Positions 16,840-25,711 of a DNA stretch of 64,000 bases are shown piece after piece. A model generated the notes under the pieces. It searched no databases. It was not told the origin of the DNA and saw only the letters and a program-made list of their open reading frames with translations. Each line of letters starts with the position of its first letter. The stretch's first letter is position 1. Source of the DNA: Actinomadura physcomitrii (lineage in GTDB: Bacteria; Actinomycetota; Actinomycetes; Streptosporangiales; Streptosporangiaceae); assembly GCF_008923205.2 (NCBI RefSeq), contig NZ_WBMS02000001.1:1-64000 (forward strand), given 5' to 3'. The position numbers and the translations under genes were made by a program.

Positions 16840-17081
16840 GGCATGCGGACCGGCCTTCTGGTGGGGGACAGTGTCAGCGGTGTATCTCCGCAACCACGCC
16901 GCCGGGTTCACGGGCGTCCGGTGCCTTCGGTGGACGCTGCCATGCCGCCGCAGATCACCGATGCATAACAGCGCGAACCTCGCCGCTAAAGTTGGCATCT
17001 TTCTAGGTGCACGGGGGATCCACGCCTAAGGACCACCCCCGTCCGCATGCGTGATCATCGAGCCTATGAGGGGGCCGGCCC

Positions 17082-19220
17082 GTGAACGACGTCCCGAAGC
17101 GACCGGAGCCGGCCGACCGCCCGGAGGACGCCGAACACGAGCCCGGCCGGACCGCCACCGCCGAGTTCCGCATCCCCGCGCCCGCCCCGGCCAAGAACGC
17201 CTCGCTGACCAGGCCCGACATCCGGCGCCCGGCCAAGCCCGCCGAGGACTCGCCGGCCGAACCGGAAGGCGAGGACGCCTCCGGCGCGCAGGAGGACGAG
17301 GCTCGCGAGGAGACGTCCGAAGAGGGCACGCCGCCGGAGACGGAAACCGCGAGCGCGGACGAAGAGGAAAGCGCCGAAGAGGAAAGCGCGGAAGAGGCGC
17401 CGGAGACCGCGGACGCGCAAGCGGAAGAGCCGGGAACGGAGACCGCGGAGGCCGAGCCGGAAGATCCCGCCGAGCCCGCCGAGGCCGGGGACGAGGCGGA
17501 ACCGCCTCCCGCCCCGGCGGAAGACGCCGAAGACACCGCCGAGCCGGAGGCCGCCGAGGAGGGCGAGCCGGAGAGGGGCGCGGCGGACGAGGAGCCGGCA
17601 GGCACCGAGGAGGACGAGCCGCCGGACTCCACGGAGACCGCGGCGCCGGAGCCGTGGGCGGGGGCACCGGCGGCGGTGACGCGGGTCGAGCGGCTGCCCG
17701 TCTCGTGGGAGGCTCCCGCGCCGGAAACCAGCACCGCACCGGGGCCGGCGGCGCCGGTGCGGCCGGGCGGGCAGGAGTGGCGGGAGACGCCGCGCCAAAG
17801 TCCCGCGCCCGCACCGTGGGAGGCGCCGCAGCAGGCTCAGTCGGCGCCGCAGCAAGCACCGCAGCAGGCGCCCGCGGGCGAGTTCCGGCCCGAGTCCGTC
17901 CGGTGGGACGCGCCGCAGGGCGCAGCGCCGCAGGGAGCCGCGGTGCCGGTGCGGCCTGGGCAGAGCGGGCCTTGGGAGGTCGCCGCGCCGCAGGCCTCCG
18001 CCCCGCCCGCCCCCGTGGCCGAGCGGCGTCCGAAGCGGCGGCGTCTGGCCATCGTGCTCATCGCGGCGCTGGTGCTGGTGGTGGGCGTGGTGGCCGGGCA
18101 ACTGATCCGGCCCGTCCCCGACCCGGCGGTGAAGCTGAGCCTGGCGTCGAGCCACGTGTTCCAGGGCGCGGCGCCGTCGCTGCCGTGGCCGGCGGTGGGC
18201 CAGTCGGCGGTGTACGTGGACGGCCTCGGGACGATGGGGTCGTCCGGCGGGTCCGCGCCGACGCCGACGGCGAGCGTCGCGAAGGTGATGACGGCGTACG
18301 TGTACCTGCGCGACCATCCGCTGAAGACGGGCGAGGCGGGGCCGGTGCTGACGGTGTCGCCGCAGGGCGTGGCGGAGATCCCGGTGCGCAAGAAGCGCGG
18401 GGAGTCGCTGCTCGGCATCACGGCGGGTCAGCGGCTGACCGAGCGCAAGGCGCTCGAGGCGCTGCTGATCATCTCGGCGAACGACCTGGCGCACGAGCTG
18501 GCGCGCTGGGACTCGGGCGGCGACCAGCCGTTCGTCGCGAAGATGAACGCGACGGCGCGCGAGCTCGGGATGACCAGCACCCGCTACACCGACCCGAGCG
18601 GTTACGACGCGGGGACGGTGAGCACCGCTGCGGACCAGGTGAAGCTGCTGCGGGCGGCGATGCGGGTGCCGGCGTTCGCCGAGATCGTGAACCGGCGCGC
18701 GTACGTGCCGGACGACGGGAGCCCGGCGCGGCCGGGCGGGAACGTCCTGGTCGGGCAGTACGGGGTGGTCGGCGGGAAGACCGGCTACACCGACGCGGCC
18801 GGCGGGAACTTCGTGTTCGCGGCGCGGCAGAAGGTCGGGGGCGTGCCGACGCTGATCCTCGGTGCGGTGATGGCGCAGAAGTCGCCGAGCGCGCAGGGGG
18901 CGGTGGAGGCGGCCGGGCGGCTCATCCAGGCGGTGGAGGGCTCGCTGACGGCGGCGACGCTGGCGCCGAAGGGCGCGAAGGTCGGGACGGTCGACGACGG
19001 GCTCGGCGGGACGACGCCGCTGCGCGCCGCGTCCCCGGTGACGGTGGTCGGGTGGCCGGGGCTGCGGGTGCCGGTGGCGGTCCAGGGCGACCCGCCGCAC
19101 CAGGGGGCCGCCGGCGAGCGGGTCGGCGAGGTGACGGCGGGCGCCGCGAAGGTGCCGCTGGTGCTCGGCTCGCAGCTGGACGAGCCGTCGTACCTGAAGC
19201 GGCTGATCCGGGTGAACTAA
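17082..19220 (+). CDS. D-alanyl-D-alanine carboxypeptidase with long acidic cytoplasmic N-terminus
   Basis: 712 aa, GTG start. Residues 1-200 are extremely Glu/Ala-rich. Residues 200-320 are Pro/Gln-rich with repeated APQ(Q)AP units, and residues 320-345 hold a basic patch and one membrane helix. The extracellular peptidase S11 domain follows: Ser398-Val-Ala-Lys401 (SxxK), Ser465-Ala-Asn467 (SxN) and Lys566-Thr-Gly (KTG), all intact. It would trim the terminal D-Ala of peptidoglycan stem peptides. The roughly 320-residue disordered acidic segment on the cytoplasmic side is unusual for this enzyme class and may bind a cytosolic partner. Convergent, 4-bp overlap with the next gene. Confidence 0.9.
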   Translation: MNDVPKRPEPADRPEDAEHEPGRTATAEFRIPAPAPAKNASLTRPDIRRPAKPAEDSPAEPEGEDASGAQEDEAREETSEEGTPPETETASADEEESAEEESAEEAPETADAQAEEPGTETAEAEPEDPAEPAEAGDEAEPPPAPAEDAEDTAEPEAAEEGEPERGAADEEPAGTEEDEPPDSTETAAPEPWAGAPAAVTRVERLPVSWEAPAPETSTAPGPAAPVRPGGQEWRETPRQSPAPAPWEAPQQAQSAPQQAPQQAPAGEFRPESVRWDAPQGAAPQGAAVPVRPGQSGPWEVAAPQASAPPAPVAERRPKRRRLAIVLIAALVLVVGVVAGQLIRPVPDPAVKLSLASSHVFQGAAPSLPWPAVGQSAVYVDGLGTMGSSGGSAPTPTASVAKVMTAYVYLRDHPLKTGEAGPVLTVSPQGVAEIPVRKKRGESLLGITAGQRLTERKALEALLIISANDLAHELARWDSGGDQPFVAKMNATARELGMTSTRYTDPSGYDAGTVSTAADQVKLLRAAMRVPAFAEIVNRRAYVPDDGSPARPGGNVLVGQYGVVGGKTGYTDAAGGNFVFAARQKVGGVPTLILGAVMAQKSPSAQGAVEAAGRLIQAVEGSLTAATLAPKGAKVGTVDDGLGGTTPLRAASPVTVVGWPGLRVPVAVQGDPPHQGAAGERVGEVTAGAAKVPLVLGSQLDEPSYLKRLIRVN

Positions 19221-20692
19221 CCGGCGTAGAGGGCGGACAGGAACCGGACGAGCAGGGCCTCGCGGGTGGCCGGCGGCAGGCCGTTGAGGACGGTGTTGAC
19301 GACCGCCATCTCGGGGCCGCCGCCGTCGAGGTCGACGCCGACGGCGGCGAGCAGGCCGGTGAAGCCGGCGTCGTCGAGCGCGTCGAGGTCGAGGCCGGCG
19401 AGGGCGTCGAGGAGATCGGCGGGCACGTCGGGCGGGCCGACGGCGCGGGCGGCCTCGGCGGCGTCGGCGAGCGCGGACAGCAGCGCGTCGACGTCGCTGA
19501 CGCCGGTGAGGGTGAAGTGCAGGTTCGGCGGGATGCCCTGGTAGGCGAGCTGCGGCTGGAAGAACCAGCCGCGGGCGCGGGCCTCGTCGGCGACGGTGAA
19601 CACGTCGAGCGCGGGGTCGTCGGAGGCGACGGCGACCAGCGGGACGGCCGGTTCGCCGAGGACGCGCAGGCCCGGGATGGCGGCGACGCCCGCGATGAAC
19701 CGTTCGGCGGTGCCCATGGCGGTCGCGGCGAGGTCGCGGTAGCCGCGCGCGCCGACGGCGTTGAGGGTGGCCCAGGCGGCGCCGAGGGGCCCGGCGCTCT
19801 TGCTGCTCTGGACGCCGGCGTTGATGACGGTGTAGCCGGGCCATTCGGCGGACGCGAAGTAGGCGGCGCGGCGGACGGACTCGTCGGCGAACAGCACGAC
19901 GGACGCCCCCTTCGGCGCGTACCCGTACTTGTGCAGGTCGCAGGAGATGGACGTGACGCCGGGGACGGACAGGTCGAACGGCGGGACGGGGCGTCCGAGG
20001 TCGCGGAGCCAGGGCAGCACCCAGCCGCCGACGCACGCGTCGACGTGGCAGAGCACCCCGGCGGACGCGGCGATGGCGGCGATCTCCTCGACCGGGTCCA
20101 TGACGCCCTGCGGGTAGGACGGCGCGGACGCGACGACGAGGACGGTGTCGGGGGTGATCGCGGCCGCGACGGCGGCCGGGTCGGCGCGGAAGCCGCCGTC
20201 CACGGGGACGGGGTCGACGGCGAGGCCGAGGTAGTGCGCGGCCTTGTGGAACGCGGGGTGCGCGGTGGCCGGCAGGACGATCCGGGGCCGTCCGGCGACG
20301 GGCCGGGCGTCCCGCGCGCCCTTCACCGCGAGCATGATCGACTCGGTGCCGCCGCTGGTGAAGATGCCGGTGCCGCCGCCGAGCCGGTCCGCGACGGCGG
20401 AGACGACGCGGCGCTCCAGGGCGACGATGCTGGGGAACGCGGTCGGGTCGAGGCAGTTGACCTCGAGCATCTCCCGGTAGGCGGTGGCGGCGAGGTCGTG
20501 CACGGCCTCGCGTCCGGTGTCGTAGACGTAGGCGGTGACGTGGCCGCCGCGCACGGGCAGGTCGGCGTCGCGGAGCCGGGCGAGTTCGGTGAGCAGGTCG
20601 CCGGCCGTGCGGCCGTGCTCCGGCAGGGCGGTCTCAGTAGTGCCCGAGGGGGGACCGCCCCCCGGGGCGGCTTCGGCGGGTTCAGACGGCAT
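19217..20692 (-). CDS. PLP-dependent group II decarboxylase / sphingosine-phosphate-lyase-like enzyme
   Basis: 491 aa. Fold type I signatures: GIFTSGGTESIMLAVKGARD, HPAFHKAAHYLGL (the ring-stacking His), VDACVGGWVLPW, and the Schiff-base Lys in SISCDLHKYGYAPKGASV (about residue 260). These features match the glutamate-decarboxylase/sphingosine-1-phosphate-lyase branch. The natural substrate is unknown; such genes in actinomycetes cleave amino-alcohol phosphates or decarboxylate aromatic or acidic amino acids. Its ATG lies inside the 3' end of the MFS gene (11-bp overlap), so it is third in the TetR-MFS-decarboxylase operon. The last 100 residues are an extra Ala/Leu/Asp-rich helical tail. Confidence 0.85.
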   Translation of the reverse strand: MPSEPAEAAPGGGPPSGTTETALPEHGRTAGDLLTELARLRDADLPVRGGHVTAYVYDTGREAVHDLAATAYREMLEVNCLDPTAFPSIVALERRVVSAVADRLGGGTGIFTSGGTESIMLAVKGARDARPVAGRPRIVLPATAHPAFHKAAHYLGLAVDPVPVDGGFRADPAAVAAAITPDTVLVVASAPSYPQGVMDPVEEIAAIAASAGVLCHVDACVGGWVLPWLRDLGRPVPPFDLSVPGVTSISCDLHKYGYAPKGASVVLFADESVRRAAYFASAEWPGYTVINAGVQSSKSAGPLGAAWATLNAVGARGYRDLAATAMGTAERFIAGVAAIPGLRVLGEPAVPLVAVASDDPALDVFTVADEARARGWFFQPQLAYQGIPPNLHFTLTGVSDVDALLSALADAAEAARAVGPPDVPADLLDALAGLDLDALDDAGFTGLLAAVGVDLDGGGPEMAVVNTVLNGLPPATREALLVRFLSALYAG

Positions 20693-22049
20693 GGGGCTGT
20701 GCTTCCTCGGTGGTGCGGTGGGCGGCGGCGAGCCGGCGGTAGGCCAGCAGGAACGGGACGGCCAGCAGGAACAGCAGGGCCGGGACGATCGAGAACCCGA
20801 CCGTCAGCCCGGTGAGGGCGGAGCCGGTCTGGCGGACCGGTTCGTCGAGGTCGGACGAGCGGAACGACGACACCGACAGGACCAGCGCGAACACGCCGGG
20901 GCCGAGGGCGAGGGCGCCGGTCTCGGCGGCCGTCCACAGCCCGGTGAAGGCGCCGGCCTGGGCCTGCCCGGTGCGTCCCTTGTCGGCGTGGACGGTCTCG
21001 GGCAGCAGCGACAGCGGGAACAGCTGGACGGCGGCGTAGCAGACGCCGGTCAGCGCGGCGAGGAGCAGCACGCCGGGCCGGGACCCGGCGGAGATCGCCG
21101 GGTAGGACGCGAAGCCGGTGGCGGCGAACATGACGAGCGCCGTGCCGTAGCAGGGGACGATCCCGTACCGCACGGACATCTTCCGCCAGAGCGGGACGGC
21201 GACCGCGCTCGGCCCGACCATGCACACGAACATCGCGGAGGTGAGGCCGTAGTCGTCGAGCCGGTAGGTCGCGACGTACGGGGCGCCCGCCAGCATGATC
21301 GCGACCGCGAGGGTGTGCGCGGCGCAGCCGCCGAGCAGCGCGAAGAACGGGCGGTTGCCGCGCGCGGCGCGCAGCGCGGCGACCAGGCCGAGGGGCCGCG
21401 GGCCCGGGGTGGACGGGATCCACCGGTTGGCCAGCGCGCTGGTGACCAGCGCGGCGCCCATGACGGCCCCGATGACGGCGCCCATCAGCGCGTATCCGCC
21501 GCGTCCTCCGCCGGCGGAGTCCGACAGGGCGGGCGCGAGGCCGCCGGCGACGAGGATGCCGAGGGTCAGGCAGACGACCCGCCACGCCATCGCCCGGCCG
21601 CGCTCGGACGGCAGGTCGGAGATCTCGGCGGGCAGCGCCACGTACGGCACCTGGAAGCAGGCGAACGCGCTCGCCGCCAGCAGGAACGCGACCGCGGCCC
21701 AGCCGGCGCCGAATCCGGGCGAGTCGACCGGGACGGCGAACATGGCGGCGAACAGCAGCGGCAGCGCCGCGCCGCCGACCAGCAGCAGCCGGGTGCGGTG
21801 GCCGGTCCGGACGGCCTCGCGGTCGCTGGCGGCGCCGACGACCGGGTTCAGCACCACGTCCCACGCCTTCGGGACGACGAGCACCGCGCCCGCGACCGCC
21901 GCCGAGACGCCTAGGACGTCGGTCAGGTAGTACAGGAGCAGCAGGCCGGGGACGGCGGAGAACACGCCGGTGCCGACGGACCCGACGCCGTAGCCGAGGA
22001 GCCGCCGCCGCGGCACCGCCGCGCTCGCGGTCGCGGTGCGCGCCGTCAC
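20682..22049 (-). CDS. MFS transporter, GPH/MFS_2-like
   Basis: 455 aa from the GTG overlapping the TetR stop (GTGA). Twelve predicted membrane helices in two halves. Early motifs GYGVGSVGTGVFSAVPGLLL and VPKAWDVVLNPVVGAASDR resemble glycoside-pentoside-hexuronide:cation symporters, as does LPSERGRAMAWRVV after helix 4. Substrate unknown; the linked PLP decarboxylase suggests an amino-acid or amino-alcohol derivative, or export of its product. Longer frames upstream run antisense of TetR and are ignored. Confidence 0.85.
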   Translation of the reverse strand: MTARTATASAAVPRRRLLGYGVGSVGTGVFSAVPGLLLLYYLTDVLGVSAAVAGAVLVVPKAWDVVLNPVVGAASDREAVRTGHRTRLLLVGGAALPLLFAAMFAVPVDSPGFGAGWAAVAFLLAASAFACFQVPYVALPAEISDLPSERGRAMAWRVVCLTLGILVAGGLAPALSDSAGGGRGGYALMGAVIGAVMGAALVTSALANRWIPSTPGPRPLGLVAALRAARGNRPFFALLGGCAAHTLAVAIMLAGAPYVATYRLDDYGLTSAMFVCMVGPSAVAVPLWRKMSVRYGIVPCYGTALVMFAATGFASYPAISAGSRPGVLLLAALTGVCYAAVQLFPLSLLPETVHADKGRTGQAQAGAFTGLWTAAETGALALGPGVFALVLSVSSFRSSDLDEPVRQTGSALTGLTVGFSIVPALLFLLAVPFLLAYRRLAAAHRTTEEAQPHAV

Positions 22050-22651
22050 AGCGCGGCCCTGGCGTCGAGGTTCAGCCCGGCGAGGACGAGCCGGTGCAGG
22101 TTGGCGCGGAAGCGGGCGAGGGCGGCGGGGTCGTCCATGCGGTGCCGGCGGCCGTCGCCGCGCAGGACGCCGCCCTGGCCGAACCCGTGGGTGGACCAGA
22201 TGACGGTCCAGGCGACGTACTCGATGTCGGCGCCGTCGCCGACGGCGTCGCCGACCGCCTTGACGACCGCGTCCATCAGCGGTTTTACGTAGCGGTTCTC
22301 GAGGTCGGCGATGTCGGACGCGTCCGAGAGCCAGCGGTGCATCCACAGGGCGGGGATCTCGGGATGGGCGGCGCAGAAGTCGATGTAGCGGTCGACGAGG
22401 CCGAGGATCCCGGCGGCGTCGGGCGTGAGGTCGGCGAGGGCGGCTTCGAGGGCGGCGCGTTCGGTGCGGTGGGCGCGTTCCATCACGGCGAGGTAGAGGT
22501 CGCGCTTGCCGCCGGTGTGGTAGGCGACGGTGGCGATGTTGAGCCCGGCGGCCTCGGCGATCAGGCGGGTGGAGGTGCCGTCGTAGCCGAGTCCGGCGAA
22601 CAGCCGGGTCGCGGCGACGAGGATGCGCTCCCGGCCGGAGTCGCTGGTCAT
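22046..22651 (-). CDS. TetR-family regulator of the MFS/decarboxylase operon
   Basis: About 201 aa from ATG 22651; a second ATG at 22687 would add 12 residues without a ribosome-binding site. HTH: RERILVAATRLFAGLGYDGT, STRLIAEAAGLNIATVAYHT, GGKRDLYLAVMERAHR. The effector domain has aromatic WMHRWLSD and YVAWTVIWSTHG stretches. It is first in the operon and overlaps the MFS gene by 4 bp, so the three proteins are co-expressed and autoregulation is likely. Ligand unknown. Confidence 0.9.
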   Translation of the reverse strand: MTSDSGRERILVAATRLFAGLGYDGTSTRLIAEAAGLNIATVAYHTGGKRDLYLAVMERAHRTERAALEAALADLTPDAAGILGLVDRYIDFCAAHPEIPALWMHRWLSDASDIADLENRYVKPLMDAVVKAVGDAVGDGADIEYVAWTVIWSTHGFGQGGVLRGDGRRHRMDDPAALARFRANLHRLVLAGLNLDARAAL

Positions 22652-22742
22652 GGCAGCACCGTAGGGTCCCGCCGGGCTCTTGGTCAATCGCTTGATGGAA
22701 GGGACCGGGCGACGCGGCGCGGACCCGGCGCTCGGTGCGCGG

Positions 22743-24104
22743 CTACTGCTCGCCGGCGGGGGCGTCCTGGCCGCGGCGGCGCGGGCCGTCCAGCGCGATC
22801 ACGTCCGCGCCCTGCCGGTCGTCCGGCGGGTCGGTGAGCCAGACGGTCAGCACCATCTCCATCTCCAGCCGCGTCTCCGGGTCGTACAGCCGGTCCCCGA
22901 ACAGCTCCTCCAGCTGGTGCAGCCGGTACCGGACGGTCTGCGGGTGGACGTGCAGCCGGCTCGCGACCTCGGTGGCGTTGAACCCGTTCTGCAGGCACGA
23001 CAGGAGCGTGCGCATGAGCCGCTCGCGGTGCCGCGGCCGGACGGTCTTCAGCGGCGCGAGCCGCAGGTCGGCGATGGCGCGCACCAGCTCCTCGTCCTTG
23101 AACACCACCAGCGCCGGCATGTGGTCGGCGCAGCGGATCAGCCGGTCGGAGGCGAGGATGCCGCGGCGCGCGAGCGGCAGCGCCTCGCGGGCCCAGCGCA
23201 GCGACTTCGCGGCGTCCTCGGTGCGGACGGTCGGGCCGAGCGCGGCGACCCAGTCGCGCAGCGCCGACTCCAGCATCCGGCCGCGTCCGGGCCCCTCGGG
23301 GTCCGGGACGAGCAGGCACGGCTCGCGCCGGTTGACGTCGGCGAGGACGTCCGGCGGCAGCGACGGGTGCGAGAACGGCTGCTGCCCCCGCTCGTACAGG
23401 ACGACCGCGGCGACCGTCCGGGGGACGCGCCACTGCGCGAGCCGGGCGAGGTCGGCGACGGCCTGCGGCGCGGCGGGCGGCTCGGCGAGCAGCATGTCCA
23501 GCAGCCGGCGGCGGCGGTGCTCCAGCTCGCCGGCCTCCTGCTCGCGGGCCTTGGTGTACCCCTCGGTGGCGGCGCGGGCGATCTCGTCGAGGAACGCGAA
23601 GATCGCCTCGGCGATGCTGGCGAGGGTGCGGCGGGAGATGTTGTACCGCTCGGACTCCGACGCGAGCCGCCGCCAGGCGACGCGGGCGCCGAGCCGCAGC
23701 GAGGTCTGCAGGATGTCGAGGTTGCGGCCCTCGCGGGCCTCGGCCCAGCCGATCTCCCGGTAGACGGCGGCGACGGACTCCCAGGAGCTCTCCGGGTCCA
23801 TGATCAGGTCGACGAACTGGCGGAGCGCGCCCTCCACGGCGAGCCGGACGAGGCGGGCGTACTCCTCGTCCTGCGGGCGCGCGTACTCGGGGATCCCGGC
23901 GAGGATCTCCTCGATCATCTCCTCGGCGAGGGCCTCCAGGTGCGGCCGGAACATCTCCGACAGCTCGCTCGGCACCCCGGCCCACGGCTTCAGCGGCGAG
24001 CGGGCGCCGCCGTCCGCGGCGGGCTCCCCGCCGGCCTCCCCGGGCCCTCCGGACGCCCCGGCCCCGCCGGCCCCGCCGGCGAAAGCCTTCAGGCTCGTCG
24101 TCAC
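22743..24104 (-). CDS. PucR/CdaR-family transcriptional regulator
   Basis: 453 aa from GTG 24104, which has a strong GGGAGGTG site 6 bases upstream; a 24185 ATG would lack one. The N-terminus is a Gly/Ala-rich linker, then a helical sensing region (about 60-230) and a middle GGDEF-like segment. The C-terminal PucR HTH reads LLSCLQNGFNATEVASRLHV and HPQTVRYRLHQLEELFG. PucR proteins control purine, GABA, carboxylate or secondary metabolism genes; no such genes adjoin it, so the target is open. Confidence 0.9.
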   Translation of the reverse strand: MTTSLKAFAGGAGGAGASGGPGEAGGEPAADGGARSPLKPWAGVPSELSEMFRPHLEALAEEMIEEILAGIPEYARPQDEEYARLVRLAVEGALRQFVDLIMDPESSWESVAAVYREIGWAEAREGRNLDILQTSLRLGARVAWRRLASESERYNISRRTLASIAEAIFAFLDEIARAATEGYTKAREQEAGELEHRRRRLLDMLLAEPPAAPQAVADLARLAQWRVPRTVAAVVLYERGQQPFSHPSLPPDVLADVNRREPCLLVPDPEGPGRGRMLESALRDWVAALGPTVRTEDAAKSLRWAREALPLARRGILASDRLIRCADHMPALVVFKDEELVRAIADLRLAPLKTVRPRHRERLMRTLLSCLQNGFNATEVASRLHVHPQTVRYRLHQLEELFGDRLYDPETRLEMEMVLTVWLTDPPDDRQGADVIALDGPRRRGQDAPAGEQ

Positions 24105-24232
24105 CTTCGCACCTCCCGCCCCCGATTGGGTCGCTCCGGAAGTTACCGAGCCGTCGGGCGGCGGGCTGCACGGTCGGTGACGCATTGCGGTGGGACGCTT
24201 ATAAGCCGACTGACAAAGCGTTCATCGGAAAC

Positions 24233-24862
24233 CTATGGACGCCGGGCGTCCGGCCCGGCGAGCACGGCGGCGGCGCCGAGGCCGAGGCAGACGAGCCCGG
24301 TGGCGTACCGCTGCCGGCGGCGGAACCCGGGCCGGGCCCGCAGCCATCCGCCGAGGGACCCGGCGGCGACCGCGTAGACGAGATCGGCGGTCAGCCCGAT
24401 CAGCGCGGTGACCAGGCCCATCACCGCGATCTGCAGCGGGACGGCACCGGCCCGCCGGTCGGCGAACTGCGGCAGGAACGCCAGAAAGAACAGCACGACC
24501 TTCGGGTTCAGCACGTTCACCAGCACGCCGTCGAGGTAGACGCGGCGCAGCGGGCGGGGGCGCAGGAGCGGCGCGTCGTGGCCGTCGCCGGCGCGGAGCG
24601 TCCGGTAGGCGAGGAAGACGAAGTAGGCGGCGCCCACGTAGCGCAGCACGCCGAACGCGGTGGCGGACGCGGCGACGAGCGCGGACAGCCCGGCCGCCGC
24701 GGCACCGATGTGCACCAGCATGCCGGACTCGACGCCGAGCGCGGACACGACGCCCGCGCGGCGCCCCTCCCCGATGCTGCGCGCGGTGATGTACAGGTGG
24801 TTGGGCCCGGGGATCGCGACGAGGGCGAGCGCGGCGAGCAGGAACAGCGGTGGGTTCGTCAC
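24233..24862 (-). CDS. LysE/RhtB-family amino-acid exporter
   Basis: 209 aa with about six membrane helices. Signature IPGPNHLYITARSIGEGRRA near the N-terminus (the family's PGP motif), GVESGMLVHIGAAAAGLS in helix 2 and GVLVNVLNPKVVLFFLAFLP with the NPK motif in the middle. Members export basic or neutral amino acids such as lysine, homoserine or threonine. It starts with GTG. It is 77 bp from the TetR gene stop and on the same strand, but the interval has no obvious coupling. Confidence 0.92.
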   Translation of the reverse strand: MTNPPLFLLAALALVAIPGPNHLYITARSIGEGRRAGVVSALGVESGMLVHIGAAAAGLSALVAASATAFGVLRYVGAAYFVFLAYRTLRAGDGHDAPLLRPRPLRRVYLDGVLVNVLNPKVVLFFLAFLPQFADRRAGAVPLQIAVMGLVTALIGLTADLVYAVAAGSLGGWLRARPGFRRRQRYATGLVCLGLGAAAVLAGPDARRP

Positions 24863-24939
24863 CCGCCGAACGCTACGAACCCGATGGTCCTCGCAACAGG
24901 GCCAATAGGGCGCACGGAAAATGGACCAATATGGCCTGA

Positions 24940-25551
24940 TCAGGCCGTCGTCGTGCTCGCCAGCGCGCCGGCGAGCACGAGCCGCCCGGACGTGCGGACC
25001 ATGTCCCTGATCTCCTCGGTGGGCCGGCGCAGCGAGGCCAGGCTGACCAGGGCGGCGAGCAGGATGTGCCCGAGCACGACCTCCACCTCGTCGCGCGCGG
25101 GCACCGGCTCGCCGATCGCCGCCGACAGCCGGTCGCGGACGAACAGGAACAGCACCGTGCGCGCGTCGTCCACGCTGGAGTCGTCCGAGGTCACCGCCTG
25201 GATGATGGCCGAGGTCAGGGTCCGCTCCTGCGCCGCGACCTCGACGATCCGCTCCAGCAGCGCGGTGAGCCGCTCGACCGGCGTGTCCCCGACCGCGAGC
25301 GCGTCGATGTCGCCGGTGATGCGGTGCGCCCAGGTCGCGGCGACCTCGGTGAGCAGGTGGTCCTTGGTGGCGAAGTAGCGGTACACGGTCGCGCGGGCCA
25401 CCCCGGCGCGGTCCGCCACGTCGTGCATGGTGACGGCCGGGTAGCCGCCCTCGCGCGCGAGATCGCGCGCCGCGTCGATCAGCCGCTCGCGCCTGGCCTG
25501 CTGGTCCTTGGTCAGCGTCCGCGTGACGGTGAACCGCACATCGCCGCTCAA
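24940..25551 (-). CDS. TetR-family transcriptional regulator
   Basis: 203 aa if it starts at TTG 25551, which is preceded by AGGAGG four bases away; GTG starts at 25539 and 25590 are possible but have poorer sites. HTH: RRERLIDAARDLAREGGYPA, VTMHDVADRAGVARATVYRY, FATKDHLLTEVAATWA. The C-terminal domain is all-helical. Its end sits in a 14-bp perfect palindrome GGCCTGATCAGGCC (24933-24946). The target is not evident; the LysE exporter downstream is one candidate. Confidence 0.85.
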   Translation of the reverse strand: MSGDVRFTVTRTLTKDQQARRERLIDAARDLAREGGYPAVTMHDVADRAGVARATVYRYFATKDHLLTEVAATWAHRITGDIDALAVGDTPVERLTALLERIVEVAAQERTLTSAIIQAVTSDDSSVDDARTVLFLFVRDRLSAAIGEPVPARDEVEVVLGHILLAALVSLASLRRPTEEIRDMVRTSGRLVLAGALASTTTA

Positions 25552-25608
25552 AGCGCCTCCTCGCTGTGACCGTCCCCCATTCTCCCGCACCTTCGGTCTT
25601 TTCGCTCC

Positions 25609-25634
25609 GCCGGGCCGCCCGCGGGCGGCCCGGC
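25609..25634 (-). terminator. Perfect 26-bp palindrome after the cupin/hydrolase operon
   Basis: The 13-bp arms (GCCGGGCCGCCCG and its complement) meet without extra loop bases and can form a stem of about ten G/C pairs. It lies 78 bp past the alpha/beta hydrolase stop and 58 bp before the TetR start. On the minus strand it is followed by GGAGCGAAAAGACC rather than a U-run. A terminator is the best reading. Confidence 0.55.
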
Positions 25635-25711
25635 GCGGCGTCGGGCGCGGCCGGTCCCTCTGGTTCTCACCTACCGCTCGCTCGGCAGGGACGCCAGCTT
25701 AGACGGCGGTC

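Noticed and set aside
17011..17042. ACGGGGG/CCCCCGT inverted repeat between the sigma and carboxypeptidase genes
   Set aside because: Only 7-bp arms 18 bases apart in a GC-rich region; expected by chance.
24940..25551. KstR-like identity for this TetR regulator
   Set aside because: Only general TetR similarity is visible; no sterol catabolism genes adjoin.
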